A DNA stretch of 64,000 nt from an uncultured Gammaproteobacteria bacterium (lineage in GTDB: Bacteria > Pseudomonadota > Gammaproteobacteria > Xanthomonadales > Xanthomonadaceae), in NCBI GenBank assembly GCA_946885735.1, contig CAMPGW010000005.1:3880-67879 (forward strand). The letters are read 5' to 3'. Of this stretch, positions 43,537 through 50,126 are shown one piece after another. Position 1 is the first letter of the stretch; each line of letters begins with the position of its first letter. A program made the position numbers and the translations under genes. The notes below the pieces were generated by a model that searched no databases, was not told the DNA's origin, and saw nothing but the letters and a program-made list of their open reading frames with translations.

Positions 43537-44613
43537 TTAGCCGTCCAGCAGCCGCCCCGCCGGATTGTTGATGGCATCGCCTGCTTGAAAATACCCGATC
43601 GCCTGGGCCACCGAACGGTGTTCGGTCAGTGCCATCAACGCGGGTAGGGCGATGCCCTGACGTGCGCCCTCGGTGATGAAGCCCGAGCGCAAGCTGTGCC
43701 CACCGAAGTCGCCTTTGAGTCCAGCCCGAGCTGCGCGGCGTTGCACGACCGCCGCGATTGCCTTCGGCGCTAGCGGCGGGCCCACGCGGTCGCCCCACAG
43801 CCGGCGGAAGAGGGGACCTTCGGTGATTTTCGCCGCCGCCAACCACGCGGAGAGGGCGGCGCCCGCGCGTCCTAAGACCGGCTTGTCGGGGGTCGCGGAC
43901 GTAGTCGCGCCGGCCTGCTGCGTTTTGCTGTGCTCGAGGCGATAGATAAAGTCGGTGGCGTCGAGGCGGCGCAGGTCCTGCCAGTCGGCGACCGCTATCT
44001 CGCTGCGGCGTCGACCGCCGCTGGCGAAGCCAAAATACAAAATGGCGCGATCACGCAGGCCTTCGAGCGAGTCGTCGCAGGTGGCCAGCATGGCCTCGAG
44101 CTCGGCCCTGGTAATCGCGGTCTTCTTGCGCGGCCGCTCGCCACGCTTGACCGCCGCGCGACGGCCGCGCTTGAGCAGGTGGCGCACCGCAGGCGATTCG
44201 CAGGGATTGGCGGCCTTGTGCGCCTGGTGCGCGGCGGACAGCACGGCTACGCGGTGCACGACGGTGCTCAGCTTGAACGCGCCAGGCCGTTGCTTGAGCC
44301 CGGCGGCCACCAGCTGCGCATCCAACCCCTTGGGCAGTTCCCAGGCCAACCCCGATTTGCCACGTCGGGCCAAATGGTCGACCACGAACTGCACGACAGC
44401 GGCTTCCGGTACCGGCAAGGCGATTTTCTGGCCGAAGCGCCCCTGGAACCAGGCGGCCCAGTAGCGCAGGGCGGTGGCGTAGCTGCGGGTCGTATTGGCG
44501 GCCGCGGCTTCGGCCAGCAGCTCCTGCACGGCCTCGGCGGCCTGCGTCGCCAGGCGGGCGGGATCGAGCGGCTGTAAATCCGCCGGCGCGGGAACCATTG
44601 TGTTAGATTTCAT
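43537..44613 (-). CDS. tnpS: TnpS-like tyrosine recombinase
   Basis: The 358-residue protein is a phage-integrase-family recombinase. Catalytic residues are visible: Arg in GGRRRSEIA, the HxxR box in GGHSLRSGF, and the tyrosine in IGYFQAG after TEHRSVAQA. An N-terminal SAM-like domain (ANTTRSYATALRYWAAWF) is present. Its nearest known relatives are TnpS recombinases that resolve cointegrates of Tn4651-type transposons; these work with TnpT, encoded divergently as here. The palindrome between the genes would be the recombination core. No tn3-type tnpA is in the window. Confidence 0.8.
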   Translation of the reverse strand: MKSNTMVPAPADLQPLDPARLATQAAEAVQELLAEAAAANTTRSYATALRYWAAWFQGRFGQKIALPVPEAAVVQFVVDHLARRGKSGLAWELPKGLDAQLVAAGLKQRPGAFKLSTVVHRVAVLSAAHQAHKAANPCESPAVRHLLKRGRRAAVKRGERPRKKTAITRAELEAMLATCDDSLEGLRDRAILYFGFASGGRRRSEIAVADWQDLRRLDATDFIYRLEHSKTQQAGATTSATPDKPVLGRAGAALSAWLAAAKITEGPLFRRLWGDRVGPPLAPKAIAAVVQRRAARAGLKGDFGGHSLRSGFITEGARQGIALPALMALTEHRSVAQAIGYFQAGDAINNPAGRLLDG

Positions 44614-44617
44614 ATGT

Positions 44618-44637
44618 CGTATGTATGTTTCGATACG
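44618..44637. repeat. CGTAT...GATACG dyad in the tnpS/tnpT gap
   Basis: The 20-bp site CGTAT-GTATGTTTC-GATACG carries 6-bp arms TCGTAT/ATACGA. A close relative (19 bp, CGTAT...GTTT-GATACG) lies at 47762-47780. Both may be recombinase or auxiliary-protein binding sites. Confidence 0.45.
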
Positions 44638-44648
44638 AAATAGGGTAT

Positions 44649-44681
44649 CTACTGCCGATAACTATCCCTTATCGGCAGTAG
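44649..44681. other. Candidate resolution site core (13-7-13 palindrome)
   Basis: Perfect 13-bp arms CTACTGCCGATAA and TTATCGGCAGTAG flank a 7-bp spacer CTATCCC, between divergent tnpS-like and tnpT-like genes. This is the layout of a tyrosine-recombinase crossover core, as in rst sites of Tn4651. It could also overlap the promoters of both genes. Confidence 0.72.
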
Positions 44682-44719
44682 GCGGTCAACGGAGTAGGGC
44701 GGCGGCGTAGGAGACCGAT

Positions 44720-45580
44720 ATGGCGCGCACCGGAGTCACTTTCGCGGACGTCAGCGCGGCCGCCGACCAGCTGCTGCACGCCGGCGAACGCCCCAGCACC
44801 GAACGCGTGCGCGTGGCCTTGGGCCGCGGTTCGCCGAACACGATCGGGCCGCTGCTCGAGCAATGGTGGGGAAAGCTCGCGCAGCGCCTGGCGCAGCAGG
44901 TGGCGCTGCCGCAGGTGCCCGACGCCGTCGCGGCCGCCTTTGCCCAGGCTTGGCAGGCCGCTCTCGCGGCCGGGCACGCGCACGGGGAGGCGCAAGTCGC
45001 CCCCGAACGCGCGGCGCTGGCCGAGGTCCTGGCCAAGGCCGACGCCGCGGTCGCCGGCGCGCGCGACGCCTACACGGCCCTCGAACGCCAGCTCACCCAG
45101 GCCCGAGGCGAAGCCACGGCGCACCAGGCGGCGCTGGCCATCAGCGACCAACGCAACAGCGATCTGCACCGTCAGATCGGCGCGCAGCAAACCGAACTGC
45201 AGGCGCTGGGCGTGCGCCTGGATGCCACCCTGGCCCGCCACCACCTGGTGGTGCAGCAGGCCGAGGATGCACGCGCCGCCGCGGCGGCCGAGCGCGAGGC
45301 GCTGCAGGCGCACGCGCGCCAGGTGGAAGATCGCGCCTACGGCGAGGTCGATCGCGTGCGACAAGAGCTCAAGGCGCTCAAGGCGCAGGTGGCCACGCAG
45401 ACCCGTGAGCACGCGGCAGCAGTGCGCACCAGTGAGCAGCACCGGCGCAGCGCCGAAGCCGCCTTGGCGGCCGCGCAGCGCACCGCCCCCCGTCCGGCTC
45501 GCCGCGCCGCCACGCCCACGAAGAAAGCGGCCAAGCCGAGCGCGCCTCGACGGCCCCGCGCCCGGCCGACCAAGGCCTGA
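44720..45580 (+). CDS. tnpT: TnpT-like coiled-coil DNA-binding protein
   Basis: The 286-residue protein has a KfrA-like N-terminal HTH domain (VTFADVSAAADQLLHAGERPSTERVRVALGRGSPNT...) and a long coiled coil (about residues 95-240, rich in Ala, Gln, Glu), ending in a Lys/Pro/Arg-rich tail. TnpT-type proteins bind the resolution site and assist TnpS. Divergent orientation from the tyrosine recombinase, with a large palindrome between, supports the pairing. KfrA-like plasmid proteins share the same layout, so a broader role in segregation cannot be excluded. Confidence 0.78.
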   Translation: MARTGVTFADVSAAADQLLHAGERPSTERVRVALGRGSPNTIGPLLEQWWGKLAQRLAQQVALPQVPDAVAAAFAQAWQAALAAGHAHGEAQVAPERAALAEVLAKADAAVAGARDAYTALERQLTQARGEATAHQAALAISDQRNSDLHRQIGAQQTELQALGVRLDATLARHHLVVQQAEDARAAAAAEREALQAHARQVEDRAYGEVDRVRQELKALKAQVATQTREHAAAVRTSEQHRRSAEAALAAAQRTAPRPARRAATPTKKAAKPSAPRRPRARPTKA

Positions 45581-45641
45581 ATCACCGCGCGGATCGTGCC
45601 GTTTCGCCGCCGCGCACCAACCGTATGATGGCCTCCAGCCC

Positions 45642-46442
45642 ATGACGCCCCCGCCGATGCTGCGAACCGTTCTCCTCACCGGACTGCTGGCGCTGGTCGC
45701 GCCGGCGGCGAGCGCGACGACGACGCCCACGCTGTCGTTGTCGCCGTCGCCCACGCTGGCATCACCGGCGGCGGGGATCGACCCGGAAGCGCACGAAAAA
45801 GCGTTGGCCGCGGCGTCCGCGGAACTGCGGCGCGTGGCGCACTGGGTGATCGTCTCCGGCGACAACGCGGGCCTGCCGTTCTTGCTGATCGACAAGGTCA
45901 GCGCGCGGGTGTTTGCCTTTGACGCGGCCGGCGAACTCCAGGGGTCGGCGCCAGCCTTGCTCGGTCTGGCGCGCGGCGATCGCTTGCTGGCGCCCAACGA
46001 AGCGACCATGGCGCAGATGCCGCCGACAGTGCGCATTACGCCTGCCGGCCGCTTCGTCTCGCGCTTGGGCATCGACGCGGACGGCAAGCAACTGCTGATC
46101 CTGGACTACGACGCCGCGATCTCGTTACATCCGGTGGTCAAAGGCACGCCCGAAGAACGCCGCGCCGAACGCTTGGGCAGCGCCACCGCCGACGACAATC
46201 GCATCTCTTATGGCTGCATCAATGTGCCGCCGGAGTTTTTCGCGACGATCGTCAGCCCCAGCTTCACCCGCACGCGCGGTGTGGTTTATGTGTTGCCGGA
46301 AACCAGCGCGGCCAGTGCGCTGTTCGGCTTTGATCCGGTGAGCGCCGCGCCGCCGGCGCCGCGTCCTGCGCCGGCGCGCAACACGGCGACCGCGCCCGCG
46401 ATGCATGGCCCCAACCCCAAACGGTCCTACCTCGCGCCGTGA
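45642..46442 (+). CDS. Exported L,D-transpeptidase-like (YkuD-family) protein
   Basis: The 266-residue protein has a signal peptide (to about residue 25, SASATT) and a YkuD-like domain. His163 in SLHPV and Cys192 in ISYGCINVP match the catalytic pair; the family motif is usually HGCxN, so Tyr in place of the His before Gly is a variation seen in some subgroups. Such enzymes cross-link peptidoglycan or anchor proteins to it. A Pro/Ala-rich tail follows. It begins 61 bp after tnpT and is convergent with the next small gene. Two starts (MTPPPM or MLRTVLL) are possible. Confidence 0.7.
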   Translation: MTPPPMLRTVLLTGLLALVAPAASATTTPTLSLSPSPTLASPAAGIDPEAHEKALAAASAELRRVAHWVIVSGDNAGLPFLLIDKVSARVFAFDAAGELQGSAPALLGLARGDRLLAPNEATMAQMPPTVRITPAGRFVSRLGIDADGKQLLILDYDAAISLHPVVKGTPEERRAERLGSATADDNRISYGCINVPPEFFATIVSPSFTRTRGVVYVLPETSAASALFGFDPVSAAPPAPRPAPARNTATAPAMHGPNPKRSYLAP

Positions 46443-46444
46443 CG

Positions 46445-46762
46445 TCAGTCGTGGTGCGTTGGCTCCGCGGCCGCCATCAGTACCAATGCCTGGGACCAGT
46501 CCGGCTGGACGCCGCGTGCGTCCAGGATCGGTGTCAGCACGTGCCGCCAGCGACGCAGCGAGCGCTGCTTGGTGCCGGACACCACCAGCACGCTCGGTCC
46601 GTCGCCCTCGGGTTCGGTGAAACTGACCCGACCCAACGAATTGCGCTCGAGCGCATGGATGCCGTCGGTCAGGGCCGACGCCACACCTTCGGGATCGTGC
46701 GCCGGCGACGGCAAGGGCACGGTGACGACTTTGCCGCGAACGATGGACGAGGGATGGGCCAT
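46445..46762 (-). CDS. Hypothetical protein
   Basis: A 105-residue protein, unrecognised. It contains GDGPSVLVVSGTKQRSLRRWRHVLTPILDARG and ends in THHD. No signal or membrane segment. It faces the transpeptidase-like gene with 2 bp between the stops and is divergent from 46888-47178. Codon use is in line with real genes of the region, but support is otherwise weak. Confidence 0.5.
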   Translation of the reverse strand: MAHPSSIVRGKVVTVPLPSPAHDPEGVASALTDGIHALERNSLGRVSFTEPEGDGPSVLVVSGTKQRSLRRWRHVLTPILDARGVQPDWSQALVLMAAAEPTHHD

Positions 46763-46887
46763 GGCGTCGGTCCGTGGAGCGAAGAGGCTTAGGATCGTCC
46801 CCGCTGGTGCGACCGCTCCTGAACGCGCCGGACGCAGGCGTCGCACAATGGCGTAGATTGGGCTGCATCGCCTTGTTCGGAGTCGCT

Positions 46888-47178
46888 ATGGAATCGACCT
46901 GGCCCGAAATCGTGCAATGGGACGTGACCGTCGCCTTGCGCGATGTGTGCATTGAAATGCTCGAATACCATTCCAACGGCCGCGCGGCCGATCCGGACAC
47001 CGTGCGTCGTTGGCATGAGTGGATCCACAAGGCCCACCGGGCGCACAACGCGCTGGTCGATACCTGCGAGGACCTGGTGGAAGACGGCGTCACCGACGAG
47101 CGCTTGGCGGCGATGAAAACGGCGCTCACGCACGCGATGGGGCAGGACCAATACTGGGCGCGCGCAGACCGTTGGTAA
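46888..47178 (+). CDS. Hypothetical protein
   Basis: A 96-residue helical protein starting MESTWPEIVQWDVTVALRDV; it contains HEWIHKAHRAHNALVDTCEDLVEDGVTDERLAAM. No known family is recognised. The ATG chosen gives a compact protein; upstream in-frame codons overlap the divergent gene promoter. It is followed closely by the 47210-47488 gene on the same strand, so the two may form an operon. Confidence 0.5.
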   Translation: MESTWPEIVQWDVTVALRDVCIEMLEYHSNGRAADPDTVRRWHEWIHKAHRAHNALVDTCEDLVEDGVTDERLAAMKTALTHAMGQDQYWARADRW

Positions 47179-47209
47179 GGTGGCGGCCTCAATCGACAGG
47201 AAGATCGCG

Positions 47210-47488
47210 ATGGCGACCACCGACGGCTTCGATCCCGCTCCGCTCGCACAGACGATTCGCGGGCTGCAGGACGAATTGACGGCCGCGTCGGTCGCGCTGT
47301 GGCGCGTGCTGGCCACCATCGAACCCGACCTGCTCCACGCCCAGCAGGCGCTGGGCTGGAGCGATTCAGACGTCGCGCATTGGCTGGCCGGCGAAGTCAG
47401 CACCACGCTGGAGCCCGTCGACTGGAACCGCCAGGTGCAGGCGTGGCTGGGTCAGCTGCGACGCACCGCGCACGGCTTTCCCGGCTGA
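47210..47488 (+). CDS. Hypothetical protein
   Basis: A 92-residue protein of unknown function starting MATTDGFDPAPLAQTIRGLQDEL, Trp-rich (DVAHWLAGEV, VDWNRQVQAWLGQL). The ATG follows AGGAAG at good spacing; an in-frame GTG 30 bp upstream is less likely. It lies directly downstream of the 46888-47178 gene. Confidence 0.5.
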   Translation: MATTDGFDPAPLAQTIRGLQDELTAASVALWRVLATIEPDLLHAQQALGWSDSDVAHWLAGEVSTTLEPVDWNRQVQAWLGQLRRTAHGFPG

Positions 47489-47740
47489 CGGCACGGCGTC
47501 GAGAGGGTGGGGGCGACTCAGCGCCCGGCGCGCCAAGAAGGCGAGTCCGCTCGCCGAGACCGGCCAGCACCAACCCAGCAGAACGGAGCCCGGGCGAATC
47601 TGGTCAACCTCGATGAAGTCGTGTTGCCCTATGTGCTGCGCGAGACTGATCGTGCGCGCCAAGCGCCGCCGACGGTCGGCCAGCGTCACGATCACGACCG
47701 TCCCGAGGGGATACTTGGCATTCCATGCCGCAGCGTCCAT
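47366..47740 (-). CDS. Possible small protein of the WNAKYPxGT type
   Basis: A 124-residue frame starting MDAAAWNAKYPLGTVVIVTLADRR. The opening resembles small proteins of mobile elements whose N-terminus reads WNA-YPVGTPV, then a basic and a DHV-type end. The last third overlaps 47210-47488 on the other strand, so the real protein may be shorter or the frame not used. If rejected, 47489-47822 holds no gene but only the palindrome at 47761-47781. Confidence 0.4.
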   Translation of the reverse strand: MDAAAWNAKYPLGTVVIVTLADRRRRLARTISLAQHIGQHDFIEVDQIRPGSVLLGWCWPVSASGLAFLARRALSRPHPLDAVPSAGKAVRGASQLTQPRLHLAVPVDGLQRGADFAGQPMRDV

Positions 47741-47760
47741 GCACCGCATTGTCGCGGATG

Positions 47761-47781
47761 CCGTATCGAAGTTTGATACGG
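47761..47781. repeat. CCGTATC-N7-GATACGG palindrome
   Basis: A perfect 7-bp dyad with 7-bp spacer GAAGTTT, 42 bp upstream of the SEC-C gene. Its core resembles the dyad at 44618-44637 (CGTAT...GTTT...GATACG), so it may be a second binding site of the TnpS/TnpT system, or an operator of the downstream gene. Confidence 0.5.
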
Positions 47782-47822
47782 TGCCGCGGCACGATCACGC
47801 ATCACCTTCCGACTGGACCTGC

Positions 47823-48443
47823 ATGCACATCACCACGCCTTCTCAGATCAGTCCGGCGGTGCACCGTCTGGTGGCCCGGGTCAGCCCCGGCGCCACGCCC
47901 GTCTATCTGGACGTGCGCGCCGAACCCGACGCCGTTGTGAACGAGTGTTTTCCCAACGTCGACGCCAAGATCGCCCGGCACGGTGGACGCATGCTGTGCG
48001 GGTGGCAAGTGTGGGAATGGCCGCATGTGATGATCGAGGCGGAGTTCCACGCCATCTGGGTGTCGCCCGCCGACGAGTGGGTGGAGATCACCCCTAAGCC
48101 CGGGGGCGAAGCGCGGATCTTGTTCGTGCCGGCGCCGGGGCGAACCTATTCGGGCCGGGCCATCGACAACGTGCGCCTGCCGCTACGCGATGACCAGATG
48201 ATTCGGCACTTCATTCGCGTGGCCGAATTGAAGACCAAAGTACTCAACCGCGGCGAACGCGCCGAGCAGTACGGGCACGTGTCCGTTCCGGCTCACGAAA
48301 TCGAGCCGCTGCTGGAGATCCAGCAAGCCCTGGGTGAAGCGCTGTACGCCAAACGGCGCGATCACGACCCGTGCCCGTGCGGCAGCGGCGGCAAATACAA
48401 GCGCTGCCACGGACGGCAATGGCAGGCGCTGCTGGGCGACTAA
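47823..48443 (+). CDS. Protein with C-terminal SEC-C zinc motif
   Basis: A 206-residue protein; the C-terminal DPCPCGSGGKYKRCHG is a SEC-C zinc-binding motif (CxC...CH). The rest, including GWQVWEWPHVMIEAEFHAIWVSP and VEITPKPGGEARILFVP, is a globular domain of unknown type. SEC-C motifs occur in SecA and in many proteins of mobile elements. The ATG MHITTPSQIS is the first consistent start. Function in the element is unknown. Confidence 0.75.
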   Translation: MHITTPSQISPAVHRLVARVSPGATPVYLDVRAEPDAVVNECFPNVDAKIARHGGRMLCGWQVWEWPHVMIEAEFHAIWVSPADEWVEITPKPGGEARILFVPAPGRTYSGRAIDNVRLPLRDDQMIRHFIRVAELKTKVLNRGERAEQYGHVSVPAHEIEPLLEIQQALGEALYAKRRDHDPCPCGSGGKYKRCHGRQWQALLGD

Positions 48444-48463
48444 CCGCAGCTGGGGGTCGGCAC

Positions 48464-48688
48464 CTAGTTCGGTTCGTCGTCGCGACTACCGTCGACGAAG
48501 ATCACCTCGGAGAATCCGTTCCCCGGCAGCGTCAACAGCATGCGAAGCTTTACCATCAGCATGCAGCCGGTGTAATCGTCGGTTTCTGACTCCATCCACG
48601 CCCAAGCCCTTTGCCCGGTGTCCAGGGCAACAACGAAGTCAACGCGTCGAAAGTCGTGCGCCATATTTCGCACAATACGCGCCTGCAC
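48464..48688 (-). CDS. Hypothetical small protein, start uncertain
   Basis: About 74 residues from a GTG (VQARIVRNMAHDFRRVDFVV), containing RAWAWMESETDDYTGCMLMVKLRMLLTLPG and an acidic C-terminus (FVDGSRDDEPN). It is divergent from the third tniQ-like gene; an ATG at 48664 or a TTG upstream are other possible starts. The family is not recognised. Confidence 0.45.
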   Translation of the reverse strand: MQARIVRNMAHDFRRVDFVVALDTGQRAWAWMESETDDYTGCMLMVKLRMLLTLPGNGFSEVIFVDGSRDDEPN

Positions 48689-48777
48689 CTTGCCTGCAAC
48701 CGTAACCAAGCGTGACGTGTGGTGACGACTTTTCCATCGGACGGTCGCGCGCGCATCATGTGGTCTGAAGGTACGTG

Positions 48778-49977
48778 ATGACGACGCTGACTCTGTTTGA
48801 AGAGCGGCCGCCAAGCGGGGGTTACGACGCGCCGCTGGACGACGAGACGTTGACTAGTTGGGTTGCGCGCCATCCGTGGGTAGGCCTGAAGTCAGACGAC
48901 GCCGAACGCGAATTCGGCGTCTTAGATATCCGCTTGCCGAAGGCGTCTGTGTTGCTTCGCCGCCGGCTCGCTCAATCGGCACGACCTCCGGCTGCCTGGG
49001 TCCTACCGCGCGGGCACCGCTGGCAGTCCTGTCCACGATGCGTCGCGGAAGACTGGGTGCGCGGGTTGCCATCGCACGAACGGCGGCAGTGGCTTGTGGC
49101 ATGGCGTACAACTTGTCCTCGCCACGGTCCGTTGCGCAGCCGAAAGTACGGAGAATTGACGTGGGTCCAGGTCGTGCGTTGGCCGGATTCGGGGCCGAGT
49201 ACTCTCTCTGCGCGTGACGGCCTCAAGGGGCCCGTGAGTTTTTCGATCGGTCGCGAGCGCCGTGCGATCTACCTGGAGGGCATCCTCGCTGGTTCGCCCC
49301 TAGGGTGGCAGCCCAAGGGCCTCCGAAAGGGGAGGCTGCAGGTGCTTTATGAAGAGCTGCTCCACGCCTTGGCCCCTTCCTTTATCGGAGCGACTCGGGC
49401 GGATTGGGATCCCTGCAGCGCGTTTCAGACCGCGCCATGTGAAACCCGCCACCTGATCAACACACTGATCGAGGCGATCCTGGCCGTTGAGACCCGGTCG
49501 CCCTTGCCGTCGCCGATCAACGCGTTTCGAACTCAGGCGCTGGTTCGAGCGGTGGGTTGGAGTGCAGACGCCGTGCGGCGCCATCCCGACGACATTCTGA
49601 TCGAGTCGGTCCACTGCGCAGTGTCCGGACTCGGAACCGTTCGGAGCCGATGGCTTGAAGCTGTACACGCCAAGGTCGGCTCGCGGGGCTCGGGGGATGT
49701 GGCGCTGCTTAGCGTGAACGAGGCCCGGGTGCTTGGCCTAGACACGAGTGGCTTAGACGGTCTTTTCGAGCTGACGCGCGTCGGCCGACTCGGGCGGCTG
49801 GACAGGCGGCGCGGCCGACTACACCAAGTCGCGAATCCGGTGCCGTTGTCCAAGTACGAGTGCGCTGCGCTGAGGCGCATGCCATTGTCGTTGCCGAAAT
49901 GGGCAACCGGCGGAGACGACGCCAACGCGCGATTCGGCTTGCCTCGCGCCTGGGAGATTGGTCCGGTAGGGTACTAA
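48778..49977 (+). CDS. tniQ: Third TniQ-family protein, at the right end
   Basis: The 399-residue protein starts at ATG after AAGG. Zinc residues are in QSCPRCVAEDWVRGLP and VAWRTTCPRHG; a GRERRAIYLEGILAGSPLG segment and a LIEAILAVETRSPLPS segment match the paralogue at 16584-17960. So the element carries two homologous long TniQ proteins, one at each end, plus a short one. The gene ends 51 bp before the right inverted repeat. In Tn7-like elements with several TniQ/TnsD proteins, each guides insertion to a different target. Confidence 0.85.
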   Translation: MTTLTLFEERPPSGGYDAPLDDETLTSWVARHPWVGLKSDDAEREFGVLDIRLPKASVLLRRRLAQSARPPAAWVLPRGHRWQSCPRCVAEDWVRGLPSHERRQWLVAWRTTCPRHGPLRSRKYGELTWVQVVRWPDSGPSTLSARDGLKGPVSFSIGRERRAIYLEGILAGSPLGWQPKGLRKGRLQVLYEELLHALAPSFIGATRADWDPCSAFQTAPCETRHLINTLIEAILAVETRSPLPSPINAFRTQALVRAVGWSADAVRRHPDDILIESVHCAVSGLGTVRSRWLEAVHAKVGSRGSGDVALLSVNEARVLGLDTSGLDGLFELTRVGRLGRLDRRRGRLHQVANPVPLSKYECAALRRMPLSLPKWATGGDDANARFGLPRAWEIGPVGY

Positions 49978-49999
49978 TCTCTTAGAAATCAATCAGTGG

Positions 50000-50011
50000 C
50001 GCGAACATCTG
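50000..50011 (+). repeat. Right-end copy of CGCGAACATCTG
   Basis: Exact match to the left-end 12-mer at 11669-11680, in the same absolute orientation, 29 bp inside the right tip. Candidate transposase-binding site. Confidence 0.5.
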
Positions 50012-50027
50012 CGTTTGGCCAAGAACT

Positions 50028-50040
50028 AAAAAACCTGACT
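50028..50040 (-). repeat. Right terminal inverted repeat
   Basis: Read on the minus strand: AGTCAGGTTTTTT, 12 of 13 identical to the left end. Directly outside is the second GTCGG. Confidence 0.82.
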
Positions 50041-50045
50041 GTCGG
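50041..50045. repeat. Target-site duplication, right copy (GTCGG)
   Basis: Flush against the right inverted repeat; matches 11645-11649. Behind it lie 81 bp of AT-rich chromosomal spacer (including ATTACATAAGATACATTATG) before the deoB stop. Joined to the 42 bp left of the element, this spacer forms the ancestral deoB/FAD-oxidase gap of about 128 bp. Confidence 0.8.
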
Positions 50046-50126
50046 GCCGCGGCCCGTACCACGACAGTATTACATAAGATACATTATGCGAAGTATTGAC
50101 TTGGTGCCCAGCAGGTCCCCAACGCC

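Larger units (their letters stand above)
11650..50040. mobile_element. tni/Tn7-type transposon with metal-efflux and anti-phage cargo
   Basis: The element spans about 38.4 kb. Seen directly: 13-bp terminal inverted repeats matching at 12 positions, flush 5-bp direct repeats GTCGG outside them, and tniA-tniB-tniQ-like genes at the left end. The chromosomal genes on both sides (FAD oxidase, deoB) are intact. There is no TnsA-like nuclease, so transposition is probably replicative through cointegrates, as for Tn5053; a TnpS/TnpT-type module may resolve them. Cargo is a Czc/Znt metal cassette, an IetAS-CBASS-like operon, a type II CBASS and several unknown genes. The copy looks recent, since ends and duplications are preserved. 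Confidence 0.87.

Noticed and set aside
43537..44613. Tyrosine recombinase as the integrase of a genomic island
   Set aside because: It is interior to the element, not at an end, and is divergent from a TnpT-like gene around a palindromic core, so resolution is a better fit.
11608..50126. Integrative conjugative element or prophage as the nature of the island
   Set aside because: There are no conjugation or phage structural genes and no tRNA target; the terminal repeats, 5-bp duplication and tni genes fit a transposon better.
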